From positions 39,026,352 to 39,090,351 of the forward strand of contig NW_020954599.1 in the NCBI RefSeq assembly GCF_900497805.2: DNA of 64,000 nucleotides, given 5' to 3'. Of this stretch, positions 33,011-43,856 are shown piece by piece (the first letter of the stretch is position 1; each line of letters opens with the position of its first letter). The notes beneath the pieces are model-generated. The model had not been told where the DNA came from. It searched no databases and saw only the letters and a list, made by a program, of their open reading frames with translations. Origin of the DNA: Vombatus ursinus (taxonomy: Eukaryota > Chordata > Mammalia > Diprotodontia > Vombatidae). Both the position numbers and the translations under genes were made by a program.

Positions 33011-33290
33011 TGAAAATAATTATAACAATGACAAAATTTATGACAACTAAACTTCTAGGCCCTACTTTATCCTGTTATTATTTCATCTTCTTTGTTAATG
33101 AACTAAAAATTTGAATAAAATACCCATTCATCTTTTAAAAATTACCAGGTTGTATTTTATGCACTGAGGACATAGAGGGTCAGTGAGATAGTACCTTGGC
33201 TAAATGAGAAGACTGGTCAACAAAAGCTTGCCAACTGAAGGCATAAAGTCCATCAAAATCCTTCACTTGTTCCAAGTTCGGTTTGTTTTT

Positions 33291-33522
33291 CTTGTTCAGT
33301 TGTTTTCAGTCATGTCCAACTCTTCATGACCCCATTTTGGATTTTCTTGGCAAAGATACTGGAGCCATTTCCTTTTGCAGCTCATTTTACATATGAGGAA
33401 CTAAGGAAAACAGGATTAAGTGACTTGCCCAGGGTCACACAGCTAGTATGCTTCTGAGGCCAGATTTGAATCCAGGAAGAAGAGTCTTCTTGACAGCTGG
33501 GCCAGGCACCACCTAGCTGCTC
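33291..33522 (-). repeat. RTE-tailed marsupial SINE (SINE1-type)
   Basis: On the plus strand the tail comes first ('cagtcatgtccaactcttca', 'tggattttcttggcaaagat'), then the core ('gtgacttgcccagggtcaca') and the reversed head ('gcaccacctagctgctct'). It is nearly full length. Confidence 0.9.
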
Positions 33523-34680
33523 TGTTGATGTTTGGTGCAGTCTTAATATTATGTTTTTTTATCATTTGTCTTCCCCAAATATCCATATTATACTTTCTCT
33601 ACATTCTAGATTTCTGGGAAACTGAAAACTAGTGGTTGGCACCAGGATTGGGGCTCAATATCAAGAGTCCAGATGTATTGAGAGATGTTCCGGCTCTTCT
33701 CACAGAACCAGGCTGCTACATTAGGGGGCCTAAAGGACCCAGAGAGTATCTTTCTTCTCTAACAACATTGACTTGGGCTCTCATGTACGTTTTCCTCCAT
33801 TCTTAGGAGCTTGTGACTTGTGCCCCAGTGATATATAACTATTTAACGTCATTTAGATTTTACAAAAGGATCCTTATTCCAAAGATATTGCAAGAAGAAA
33901 TATGTGAATATCCACTATTAACTTGAGGGCCATATTCTCCCTAAACCCCTTGCTTTATAGGACAATAAGCCCAAAACTTGGTTCAGCTTCTAGGTAGCAT
34001 TGCCCCTACCAAGTTCGTGTGTAGGTGTGGTCTTAACTGCTTGATAAAGATTTCCGCTGGGCTAAAGTCTCAAGGGTCACTTTGGAAGGCTACTTCTTAT
34101 CCTCAGAGTATCAGTTCTGATTTGACTCTGCATTCTAGACTCTGGAAGGCCAAGACACCCCAATGACTTCCTAAGTCATTTCAAACACACCAGGTCTCAA
34201 TCCCTTCCTCACTCCCTTCTGAATCCCTTCCTCTAGATCTAAAACAAACAAATGAAAAATAAGACCTTTTTCTCAAACCACATGACTTTAGAGAGGAGAA
34301 TGCCCTAAATTCTTCCCCTTTGCTATATAATCTCTCATCAGACACTGTGAGTGAAATACTCACCAAGATTATCTAAAAGCAGCTCAGGCAAAAGAGACTG
34401 TAGAATGAGCTGATAGACCTTTCTGGTTGCTTCCACAGCCCATCAAAAAACTCTCTCTTGATATGTGACTAGCCAACCAGAACCAGCTATAGAATGTCTA
34501 TGTGTGTTCCACATTCTCCCCTACTCACTTCCCTGAAACATCATCACACTTCTCCAAGAGGCAAACTCCCAGCATCCTCCACATATTCCATCTGAGGCAT
34601 TTTGTCAAAACACCAGATGCCTATTACATAAGTCAATCTTGAATTAGATTACTAAGACTTTGAATTCACTTTGGCATCAG
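33523..34680. other. Unassigned, less AT-rich sequence
   Basis: About 1.1 kb differs from its neighbours by higher GC and CCT/AGG content and contains a 62-codon frame at 33978 and a 61-codon frame on the other strand. I match neither to a family. It could be an old LTR-like or unknown repeat; nothing defines its ends. Confidence 0.3.
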
Positions 34681-34960
34681 GTGATAGATAAATAGATAGA
34701 GAGATAGATGGATGGAGAGAGATATAGGTTGTTATCAATACAGGTATCCCTAGATTATATCTATATCTGTCTCTCCCTCAATATTGATATATCAATATAT
34801 CACTGCCAATATATCTGTTTGTATTTATATAAACATAGAAATATAGATATTGATTATGATATTGATATAAACATCTATACATAGGCATAGATTTAGATCT
34901 AGATTTATCTATATTATCCATGTATTATATGTCTAGATTAGATTTAGATCTAATACAGAA
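34681..34960. repeat. GATA/TATC-rich low-complexity tract
   Basis: Imperfect 'gatagata', 'tatctatat' and 'atagattta' units, partly mirror-symmetric. Confidence 0.75.
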
Positions 34961-35707
34961 AGGTTAAGATACCAGTTGGAGACTCAAAAAGAATTCTTTA
35001 TACTAGGTGCAGGCTAAAGTGACTTCTCAGTCCTAAGAATAAAGATATACAGCAGATGGCAAGGCCTAAACAACCTTGGGATGCATTAGCTGGTCATATC
35101 TCTATGCTTGAGGTTCTCAGAGTGTAGTAGCAAAGCAGACGATAAGGCATAGTGGACCAAAGTATTAACACAAGGATGAATTGACCTTAAGTAGTCGTAG
35201 ATGGATTGGCATTACATATGATCAATCATAAGACAAATGTAAGATCTATTAGTCCTCCATCTAAAAGTGATTTGAAAAATATGTCAAAAAAGAAGTGATC
35301 AATCCTATCATAATTAGAAATTGGAGAATACAGACAGTTAGACTGCCATGAAGATGGAGATCAGCATTCAGACAGGAATGAGAATAGGGAAGGGTACATT
35401 GTCAAAGTGGTTGTAGAGAAAGAGCTTCTTCTTCCTGGCTTTCATTCCAGCTAGGCTAAACTGATTGGAATTGAGCCAGACAAGCAGGCTAGAGTGAAGT
35501 AAGACACCTTCACTCCACCATCTCCCTGACTTCACCTTGCTTCTTGCTAGGCCAACCAGTCTGTTTATATTTCTGGTATAAATAAAGTCACATGTAGATA
35601 TTCACATGCAAAGATTGGTGTTATCATAATCTTTCCCACTGAATATTTAAGTACAATTCATTTTGTTAAGTTTATAAATGATTTAGACTGCATACTATTA
35701 GAGAACA
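34961..35707. other. Unassigned sequence
   Basis: Nothing recognised. Confidence 0.4.
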
Positions 35708-35760
35708 AAGTAATAATAATAATAATAATAATAATAGTAATGGTAACAATAATAATAATG
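35708..35760. repeat. (AAT)n trinucleotide microsatellite
   Basis: About nine AAT units, then interrupted units. It adjoins a MAR1-like SINE fragment and may be the tail of another SINE. Confidence 0.9.
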
Positions 35761-35771
35761 ACCTTATATCA

Positions 35772-35890
35772 CAGAGGATAAATAGTTGAACTCAGAATCA
35801 CAAATACTTCAGTTCAAATTACACTTCTGACACATACTGGTTTTGTGACAACGGACAAGTCTTTTAAACTCTCAGTGTCCCCAGAGAACT
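35772..35890 (+). repeat. MAR1/MIR-like SINE head fragment
   Basis: 'acttcagttcaaattacact', 'tctgacacatactggttttg' and 'aagtcttttaaactctcagt' match the tRNA-like head and core of the SINEs at 1150 and 21915. The 3' part is missing. Confidence 0.65.
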
Positions 35891-36029
35891 CACTAACATT
35901 ATATAAGATTGTATAAGACTATATAAGAAGGTCCAAGAAAAGTTCCATTAGTCATGTGAATTAATACACAAAGAATTTCTTATTGCAATGAAATCCTAAG
36001 TCTAATGACAACAAAATAATAACAACATG

Positions 36030-36240
36030 CTTTTATAAAATATATTAAGGTTCACAATCCTGCAAAATAGGTAGTATGTATAATACATTTCCAAGTTTAT
36101 AGATGGGAAAACTGAAGGAGAGAGCATAGATGGCTTGTCTAGAGTCATATAGATAATAAATATCTGAATCTGGACTTGAACTCAAGTCTTTCAAATCTAA
36201 GCATAACTCTCTTGGTACCATACCACTCTGCTTCTCAAGT
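36030..36240 (+). repeat. MIR-family SINE
   Basis: 'tttataaaatatattaaggt', 'cctgcaaaataggtagtatg', 'gatgggaaaactgaaggaga' and 'gacttgaactcaagtctttc' follow the MIR order. A CA microsatellite follows. Confidence 0.78.
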
Positions 36241-36243
36241 GCT

Positions 36244-36244
36244 G

Positions 36245-36278
<34 letters not shown>

Positions 36279-36322
36279 CACACATACACACATACACAGA
36301 CATATACACATCGACACACACA
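36244..36322. repeat. (CA)n microsatellite
   Basis: CA units with a few CATA interruptions. The minus-strand ORF (C/V/M repeats) is a repeat translation. Confidence 0.95.
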
Positions 36323-36539
36323 TTATTCACGCTAATTTCAGAGTGATGACACAGGAGCTAAGAATAATTATGCTGTTAGAGTAAAGGCAGTGATGGTAAG
36401 ATTATAGTCAATCATTATTCCTTTGTATTTAAAAATTAACAATTTCCACTTAAGTCTTATTGTGATGGTACACCATGCCAGCTAGGCGACCTAGAGTACA
36501 AACTTTGGCAGAGAGGAAAGGATTCCATTATAGGCACCA

Positions 36540-36790
36540 ACTAGGCAGAATGGATTGATGGCTGTACTTGAAGCCAAGAAAATTTGATTTTATATCCAGC
36601 TTCAGATGCTACCCAGATGATCCTAGCAAATCATTCAACTTCCCTCAGTCTCAGTTTCTTCATCTGCAAAAGTGAGTACAATAATAGCGCCTACCTCCTG
36701 ATGCAGTTGTGAGGACTGAGTGAGATTATATATGCAAAGTATTCTGCATATCATTAAGCATTATATAAATGCAGCTATTATTATTAATAC
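36540..36790 (+). repeat. MAR1/MIR-like marsupial SINE
   Basis: 'actaggcagaatggattgat', 'cagtctcagtttcttcatct', 'ataatagcgcctacctcctg' and 'gttgtgaggactgagtgaga' run to an 'agctattattattaata' tail. Full-length and diverged. Confidence 0.82.
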
Positions 36791-37221
36791 TGTCCTACTA
36801 CCAACACAAATAAAGTCAAATAGGATCATATGCTGGTAGACCAGTAGGTATGTGTGTTTTCCTAGAAGCAGTAATCAATCCATGAAGATTAATCCATGGA
36901 AGGTGTACACGACTGAAATCACAGTTTAGGTATTTATTATCAAGTTGTTAACATTCTGATACATGAAGGAAACAGAATGCTTCACTGCACCCTGGACAAA
37001 AAGGAAGAAAGCATTCACGGTTCTAATTATAAGCATCATCAGAGAGGTGAGCAGCTTTCAGATTTCTGAGTAAACTTCAGACTTTACCTGTGGAATTTCT
37101 TGTTATCCCAGGACTGCAATTTAGCTAGTTTTATTTTACTGTGACAAAAAAGTCATCTTGAAGAAATCTGATATCTTTACTGCTCTGAAGTAGTCATCTC
37201 CAAGTTGTCCATATACTGTCA

Positions 37222-37297
37222 TATATGTATTTATGTGTGTGTGTATATATGTATATATGTGTACACGCACACACACATACACACTATATATATTTTT
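37222..37297. repeat. TATG / CA microsatellite
   Basis: Mixed 'tatgtatt', 'gtgtgtatat' and 'cacacaca' units. Confidence 0.88.
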
Positions 37298-37316
37298 TGG
37301 CTATTTTTTAAACTAA

Positions 37317-37476
37317 AATTATTGAAAGGTACTTGAAATCACTCAAAATAAAACAAAAATCTGTCACTTTCTGCATGAGATCACTGAAGTCTCCTAACCT
37401 GGTCAAGTGGCTTATACAACTGTCTAGTGTCAATTTCTCTCTCCCTTCAAGATTTAATGTGTGCTCCCCTCCTACC
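37317..37476 (+). repeat. Local direct duplication, copy 1
   Basis: This 160-bp segment is repeated at 38200-38350 in the same orientation. Shared blocks include 'gagatcactgaagtctc', 'gtcaagtg/gttcaagtg' and 'taatgtgtgctc'. I estimate roughly 80% identity by eye. No known family matches. Confidence 0.75.
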
Positions 37477-37858
37477 ACGGTAACCTTTGCTCCTATTGAT
37501 TTCTGGAACTAGAATTCATATAATTACAGCTGCCTCTTACGCAAAAAATATGTCATTTCAACTAAAAGAATCTTTTTTTTTCCCTAGATACTTTAGAGGG
37601 AAAAAAAATCATAGATTATCTAGACAATCAGTGTGAATACAAACAGCACCAGCACTGATCTCACAGCAGAGGCAAGATTCAATCCCATTTTGTAACATCT
37701 GTCCTCATTGATTTTTATTAACCAGAGAAAAGTTGGCACTATATAAGATTAGTGACTATATAACCTTCAGTGAAAAGGGCTTATTTATGGTTACATATGG
37801 ATCTGTGATCCCAAAAGTTTGAGGATTGCTTTTACCTCTCAAGACCACAGTTCAAATT

Positions 37859-38089
37859 GGGCAAGATGGCACAACTCTAAAATCCCTCCTGCATGGGGAG
37901 ACTGAGGTTAGTGGATCAGTTGAGCTTGGATTGGCCAGGTATCAGCAATGTTTGATACCAATATAGTGAAACATTGAAATGTGTAGGGACGCCAGCTGCA
38001 TAAACAAGGACAAATTGGTCCATGTCTGAAACAGGGCAGACCAATGCTTCCATGTTAATCATCATTAAGATTGAACTAGTGAGTGATAA
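37859..38089 (+). pseudogene. 7SL (SRP RNA) retropseudogene, 3'-truncated
   Basis: 7SL is the RNA scaffold of the signal recognition particle. The segment aligns end to end with roughly the first 235 of 300 nt: 'gggcaagatggc' (for GGGCGCGGTGGC), 'gggagactgaggttagtgga', 'tcagttgagcttgga', 'gataccaatatagtgaaac' (for GGCATCAATATGGTGACC), 'ggtccatgtctgaaacaggg' (for GGTCGGAAACGGAGCA) and 'ttaatcatcattaagatt'. The last part of the molecule is absent. The many substitutions show it is an old, inactive copy. It predates or parallels the 7SL copies that gave rise to SINEs in primates and rodents but is independent of them. Confidence 0.8.
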
Positions 38090-38199
38090 AAACAATCAAC
38101 CAATCAGTCAATTAATAAATGCCATAAAAAACATAGAATATATTTTCTGCTTTTATGTAATTGTCTGGAGAAGCAAATTATTTGAAAGCAAATAAAATA

Positions 38200-38350
38200 A
38201 ATTATTGAAAAATACTTCAAATCACTCAAAAAAGACTTTACTTTCCATATGAGATCACTGAAGTCTCTTAACTTGTTCAAGTGACTTCTACAACTTTTTA
38301 GCATAAGTTTCTCTCTTCCTTCAAGAGTTAATGTGTGCTGCTCTCCTATC
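38200..38350 (+). repeat. Local direct duplication, copy 2
   Basis: Second copy of 37317-37476, about 0.88 kb downstream; the 7SL pseudogene lies between the two copies. See copy 1 for the shared blocks. Confidence 0.75.
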
Positions 38351-38375
38351 TTTTGTCTCTCTCATTCTTGCTACG

Positions 38376-38594
38376 TGGTCAGTTCAACCCCTTTGGAATT
38401 TTCTTGGCAAAGATACTGGAGTTGTTTTCCATTTCTTTCTCCAGCTCATTTCACGGTTGAGGAACTGAAACATGGTTAGTGTCTTGCTCAGGTTCATACA
38501 GTTAGTAAGTGTCTGAAGCCAAATTTGAACTCATGAAGTTGATTCTTACTGATTTAAACCCTGGCACTCTATTTACTGCACCACCTAGTGGCCC
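38376..38594 (-). repeat. RTE-tailed marsupial SINE (SINE1-type)
   Basis: On the plus strand: 'ttttcttggcaaagatactg', 'catttctttctccagctcat', 'tttgaactcatgaagttgat' and the reversed head 'tgcaccacctagtggccc'. Nearly full length. Confidence 0.88.
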
Positions 38595-39925
38595 TTCATA
38601 TGTATGTACACACACTATATGAAGTATAGATATAGATATACTTGCTGATGATTTTTATGTCAGTTTTTGAACTCAGGACATCATTAGTAATATGCTGGGA
38701 TCTACTTATACTTACCACAAAACATTCCATTGCTTTTAAGATCAACTAAAATTCTGGGCTGTTTTTTTTTTTTTTCTGTGATCTAGTGCCCCTATGACTT
38801 TACTTTTATAGAGTCAGTAGGAAAATAACTATTTATATTGTATTTGCTAATGGTGGAAAAACAAACAGAAATTTAAAATTTTACTGTGATAATTTCCCTA
38901 TATGCAGGTATATGAACATCTCAAAAATCACAGCACCAACAAGAAAAAGAAATGGTTCTTCCATCTGGCAAATTCTTGTTCTTTAACTATCAGTGGTAAA
39001 GAAACGTAATTTGGAATTTTGTCCGAGTGAATATAATTGAAACTACTAGGTCTTTCTTTAATATTTTAATCCTATAGATGAACTGAAAGATAGAGTATTG
39101 ATTGAATGAATTTTAAGATTTACATTGCTTTGTAAGAAAAAAGAAAGAAAAAGAAAAAAATGAATTTAATGAATTTAAAGATTTCTGAGGGTTGTACACA
39201 TTCAGTCTTTGTGATGAGGATATAAAAGACCTTGCCTTTTAATAATATCATTTACTTGTTAACTTAAAAATTATTAAAATGTTATTTCTTAGTCATTCAC
39301 CTGATACAAAAATGGCTAGAAAATGTAAAAATATTTCTCAAAAAATATTATAACTATCATAAGGAGTAAAGCTTCAAAGCACTATCAAAAAGGGTCATTC
39401 ATACCAAACAACTCTGATTTTACCTCAAACTTATTAAATTGGCAGAAATAAGACTTCAATAGTAAACACCAAAGGAAGATCACTTGAGTAATTACATAGG
39501 ACTTATTTAGCTATAAGTCATAGACAGGGTATGTAGGTATACTGGTGGAGGAAATTCCCACCTAAAGAGTTCCTCATGCTGACAAAATCACAGATGCTTC
39601 CCATATTCGCACATTCACATACTGAGCAAAATACCTTTTAACTTCTTTCGGCAAAACTTCTTCCCATCTGAGGAGCAATATTATTTCACAACATGTATTT
39701 AAGGTATGATTTGTGTCAAGTGCCTCCTAGTTCTTGATTATTTATTATAAATAAGGCAAACTCCTATAATTTTATGTAGTTGGGCATTTATAAGTACTGA
39801 ATACAGGGAATGCCAAGTTGGAAATGGCGAGATCCCTTAATTCATATTTTAGTCATATCACAAACTTAATGTACTTTAAATTTTACTATAGGTGAGATCT
39901 AATAACCTCTGGTGTTTGGGGGGAA
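38595..39925. other. Unassigned AT-rich unique sequence
   Basis: Contains an (AAAG)n-like run at about 39136-39160. No gene or repeat family recognised. Confidence 0.4.
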
Positions 39926-40112
39926 TGAAATAAAAGAGAAAGGAAGGAAGGAAAGAAGGAAGGGAGGGAAGATGGGAGGGAGGATGGAAGGGAGGACAAA
40001 AGGGAGGAAGAAAGAAAGAAAGAAAAAAGAAAGAAAAAGAAAAAAGAAAGAAGGAAGGAAGAAAGAAAGGAAAGAAGGAAGGAAGGAAGGAAAGAAGGAA
40101 GAAAGAAAAAGA
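39926..40112. repeat. GGAA/GAAA purine-rich microsatellite
   Basis: About 185 bp of almost pure purine in imperfect GGAA, GGGA and AAAG units. The overlapping ORFs on both strands (K/R/E/G-rich, and F/L/P/S-rich) are repeat translations, not genes. Such tracts can form triplex DNA. Confidence 0.95.
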
Positions 40113-41219
40113 AAGTCTACTTTATGATGAGGCACAAAATTAAAAATAAAGACATTTCTAGAATCTAGTAGAATATGCATATGGATATACAAATATTCTA
40201 TGTGTTTAAACAAGAAAAAAAAAGGAAGAAAAAGAAAGATAGAAAAAAATCTATTTGGAAGTTTGAATCAGATTTCTTTCCCAAAAGCAGATTCAAATAT
40301 ATCTCTACTCTTCTAAAGCTGCCCACTACAACATTCCCATTTTCACAGCATTTGAAAGCCACAGATGTCAAATTTACCTACAATCTCAGAAAATATTTGC
40401 AAAGCATTGAGGATAAAGTAAGAGTACATTGAGTGAAGATCCTTTCATGAGATGTTTTTTTCTCAAGTCACTGGGGTAGCAAGGCTTCTTGATCACTGCT
40501 CTTTGGGCCATTCAATAATTGTTCCATTTCAGTAGTCTTGGTTTCTATTTTTAGTTCTTTTATTAAGGTTTATTGGAAGTTGTCTAGTTCTATCACACTG
40601 GGTTTCCCAACATGATGACAAACAAATAGCCCTTACTACTTCTTCTGTTGCTATTCCTTTATTCTTTTTACTGATCCAGAGCACAAAATGTCTGAGATTA
40701 CCTCTAGTCTATGTCAAAATGATGAGGTAATTTGGAGAGGAAAAACAATCATCCAGCCAGATGATGAATTCAGATTGATAGAAATGGTGGAACTATAGAA
40801 ACTCAACCAGAAGTAATTTTTTTTTTATTTTAGAGTAAAGCAGACCAAGCCTTGTTGTTGTTTGGCTTTTGGAAAAAAGCACTTAAACCTCCTCATTAGC
40901 CTCCAGTTTCTTCAACTAAAAAAATATGAATTCATATCAACCTTCAGCCTGGGATACATAAGTGTTAAAATGATATTAAAAGCTTGAAGCTCAAGTACCA
41001 TGCTTGAAAAAAATAATAACATATTAGGTTTGTTTAGCAGAGGAGTTATTAACCTAATGTTCACAAACTCTGTTTTTATTTCTTTTTTAATTGACGAAAG
41101 TATTTCAATGTAATTGTGTTCCTTTATAATCTTATGTATTTTATGTTATGCATTTACAAATATTATTCTGAGAATTTGTCTATGGGTTTCACCACACTGA
41201 CTGAGTCACTGACATGCAA
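40113..41219. other. Unassigned AT-rich unique sequence
   Basis: Nothing recognised except short A runs. Confidence 0.4.
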
Positions 41220-41257
41220 ACACAAATACACACACACACACACACACACACACATAG
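41220..41257. repeat. (CA)n microsatellite
   Basis: About 14 CA units with a leading imperfect part. Confidence 0.93.
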
Positions 41258-41311
41258 GTCAAAAACTCTTGGTTTAGCAATAATGTGCTAAATAATTTTT
41301 GAAAGTACTTC

Positions 41312-41454
41312 ATATTTGAGTCAATTCATTGCCAAATTTGTTATCAAGAGGTTGTGTTCAGGCATATTTCATCTATGAAAACTACTGATTAGTTATATAG
41401 TTACCTGGGCAAACTACATTGCTCTTTCCTTAAAAAATTAAATAGCAAAAAATA
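41312..41454 (+). repeat. Block A of a permuted duplication (source)
   Basis: This 143-bp block reappears at 43270-43411 with about five differences. In the source it lies upstream of block B; in the copy it lies directly downstream of block B. Confidence 0.85.
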
Positions 41455-41592
41455 GAGAATGAAGTCAGGGAAGAGGCCATTGAATTTGTCAAGAAGGTCA
41501 TTAATGACTTTCAAAGGAGTAATTTTGGTAGATGGATACTAGATTTCAAAGTTTATACAAGGGAATGAAGAGTGAACATACAAATGTAACAG

Positions 41593-41840
41593 GGTTTGTA
41601 ATCAGTAAAAAATGAGTTCATATTATTCTTCCAACACTTACATGATGTATAACTTTGGGCAAGTCACTTAAACTCTCAATTTCATTTTGCTCACCTCTAA
41701 AATGGGGACAATAATAGTATCTATCTCCTAAGGTTTTTGTGAAGCTCAAAGGACAATCCATGTATAGGGTTTTGTAAATTTCAAAGTTGTATATACATTT
41801 TATGTGTTACTATTGTTGTTGTTATTATTGTTTTATCCTA
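41593..41840 (+). repeat. MAR1/MIR-like marsupial SINE
   Basis: 'tttgggcaagtcacttaaac', 'tctaaaatggggacaataat', 'atctatctcctaaggttttt', 'gtgaagctcaaagg' and a tail running into (TTG)n/(TTA)n. Its 3' end is included in block B of the permuted duplication. Confidence 0.78.
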
Positions 41841-41851
41841 TTCATCTTACC
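41793..41851 (+). repeat. Block B of a permuted duplication (source)
   Basis: This 59-bp block covers the SINE tail and 12 bp of flank. It reappears at 43209-43267 with about three differences, immediately before block A'. Confidence 0.8.
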
Positions 41852-42771
41852 TAATTGATATAAAAAGGAAGAAAACAGGTTTAAATATTTTATTTGTCAT
41901 AGTGAAGCCTATAAACCCCTTTCATAAGAATATTTGTAAGTGAATAAAGTAAAATAAATACAGTTAGGGTAAAGTAAAATAAATACAACCACAAAATAAA
42001 CCAATAATATTAAAATTACTTTTATCAATTTTTTTTTTAATTCGCATATTCCAAGTTAAGAACCCCTTACCTAGAGGGAATATGTGGCATAAAATGAAAT
42101 ATCTTTTTGCATACTTTTGGGAGCATATATTAGGCTTAATTATGAGGTCTTTGATATGTTATATTCTGTTGACTGAAGATTATTTAGAGTTTGCACACTG
42201 TGAGACTTCGCAAGTGTGTGTAAAATCAAGTCTACTTGACTTTTGCAACCCCTTTCATTGTCATTTTCATATAAAATAAAGCCACTCATTGGCATTTCTC
42301 AAAGTTGGAAAAAAAAGAATGAAATATCACATTAGAATTAAACAGAATGAGGAACATTAAAATACAATAGATATCAGTTGCCAAGAATGGTAATGAGAAC
42401 TGTTGTGGAGAGGGAAAATGTGAACCAAGTGCTGAAGTCAGCTAAGCAGGTGAAAAAATTGACAGTGTTGGTGATAACCTTGAGGGTGCTCTGCCAAGGA
42501 AGGAAGGTAATGAGATATCTGGGCAAGTAGTAGATAAAAGGAGGAAAGTGATTTCTAAAGAAACAATTTCCAGTTCCCAATTTTGTCTGAGGCTGACTCT
42601 AAAGGCAGATGACTGAGATACCAAACTGAAAATGTTTCTTTTGTAACAATTCATTCAATATTTTTCAGTTATTGGGGTTTGTAGCATGCCAGGAGAAATA
42701 TTGTACTACGCTCTTCTCTCTCTGCTTCCAACATATTTGGGGTAGGAATGAGCTAGCTATAGCAAAGGGAT
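41852..42771. other. Unassigned AT-rich unique sequence
   Basis: Nothing recognised. The short open frames on both strands have no domain. Confidence 0.4.
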
Positions 42772-42880
42772 AATATCATATCATATCATATCATATCATA
42801 TCATATCATATCATATCATAACATATTATATTTCATAACACACCATATCATGTCATATCATATCATAACATAACAATATA
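42772..42880. repeat. (TCATA)n pentanucleotide minisatellite
   Basis: About 11 perfect TCATA units, then about eight degenerate units (AACATA, TTATAT, TCATG). Confidence 0.95.
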
Positions 42881-43208
42881 ATATACATTTCTTTTAGAGG
42901 TCATTAACAAGGTAATAATGTGTCCTTTTATCACTGAGAATCAGAACTTTGGTGCTCTATTTCAACCCATGTCAAATCATATAAGGAGCACCTTGTTCAA
43001 TCTTTATGGTCACATGTTAGGAATTTCAGAGATTAGCTGAAGTATCTGGAAGAGGATAACCAAAATTATGGAGGGACAATTTTGTCAGTATAACATTTTT
43101 GGCAGTTAGGTGTAATGTTTAGATATCTTCAAGAAGTAATATTTTTAAATATATATGATAAAAATCCTAGGATTACAAAAAAATACCCTAAAGGTTAATA
43201 AAAACAAA

Positions 43209-43411
43209 ATACATTTTATGTGCTACTATTGTTGTTGTTATTATTGTTTTATCATACTCATCTTACCGAATATTTGAGTCAATTTATTGCCAAATTTGTT
43301 ATCAAGAGGTTGTGTTCAGGCATATTTCATCTATGAAAACTACTGATTAGTTATATAGTTGCCTGGGCAAATTACATTGCTGTTTCCTTAAAAAATAAAT
43401 AGCAAAAAATA
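43209..43411 (+). repeat. Permuted copy B'-A' of the 41.3-41.85 kb segment
   Basis: 43209-43267 matches block B (41793-41851) and 43270-43411 matches block A (41312-41454). The order is reversed relative to the source but the orientation is not. The end of B is thus joined to the start of A, as in a circle of the 540-bp source segment. Identity is about 95-97% by eye. Confidence 0.82.
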
Positions 43412-43649
43412 AAATCGAATAAAGGTACAAGACTGTGAAATCTTTGTTTAGCTGAAATGTGTTGCCTTAAGAACAAAAATATTTCCCTCTCCTCCATCCA
43501 AGGTCATGTGCCCCATGAAATCTATCCATGGTCTCAATTCATGCACTAAGGTGTAAGAAGCCCTGAGTAAGTGCATAGCACCCCCTGTGAAATTAGACTT
43601 GTTTGCTTGACACTAAAGATCAGACAGAACCAGGCTTTAAAGATGTAAG
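43412..43649. other. Unassigned sequence
   Basis: Nothing firm. It may include the diverged upstream part of the CR1/L3 fragment that follows. Confidence 0.35.
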
Positions 43650-43856
43650 TTATAGACAGTTAGGCTTTATGTAAAGAAAATCTTCCTAAAACTATTTGGG
43701 AGGAACTATGTTCCTGTTCACTACATGTCTTCAAAGAAAGGTTGGATGACCATTGGTTGAGGATATTGTATTAGTTTTTTTTTTTTTCCTTTTGTGGTTG
43801 GAGTTGATGGTTTCTGAGGTCCCTTCCAACTCCAAGATTTTGGGATTCTGAAACTT
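43650..43856 (+). repeat. CR1/L3-like LINE 3' end
   Basis: 'aaaatcttcctaaaactatt', 'acatgtcttcaaagaaaggt', 'tggatgaccattggttgagg' and 'gaggtcccttccaactccaa', 'gattttgggattctg' follow the order of the CR1/L3 3' end. A T-run at about 43776-43788 is inserted. Confidence 0.75.

Noticed and set aside
37801-37858. Second small-RNA pseudogene just before the 7SL copy
   Set aside because: 'ctgtgatcccaaaagtttga' then 'ggattgct' faintly resembles 7SL again, but the match is too short and could be chance.
39899-40213. 104-codon and 71-codon ORFs on opposite strands
   Set aside because: Both are translations of the GGAA/GAAA purine tract.
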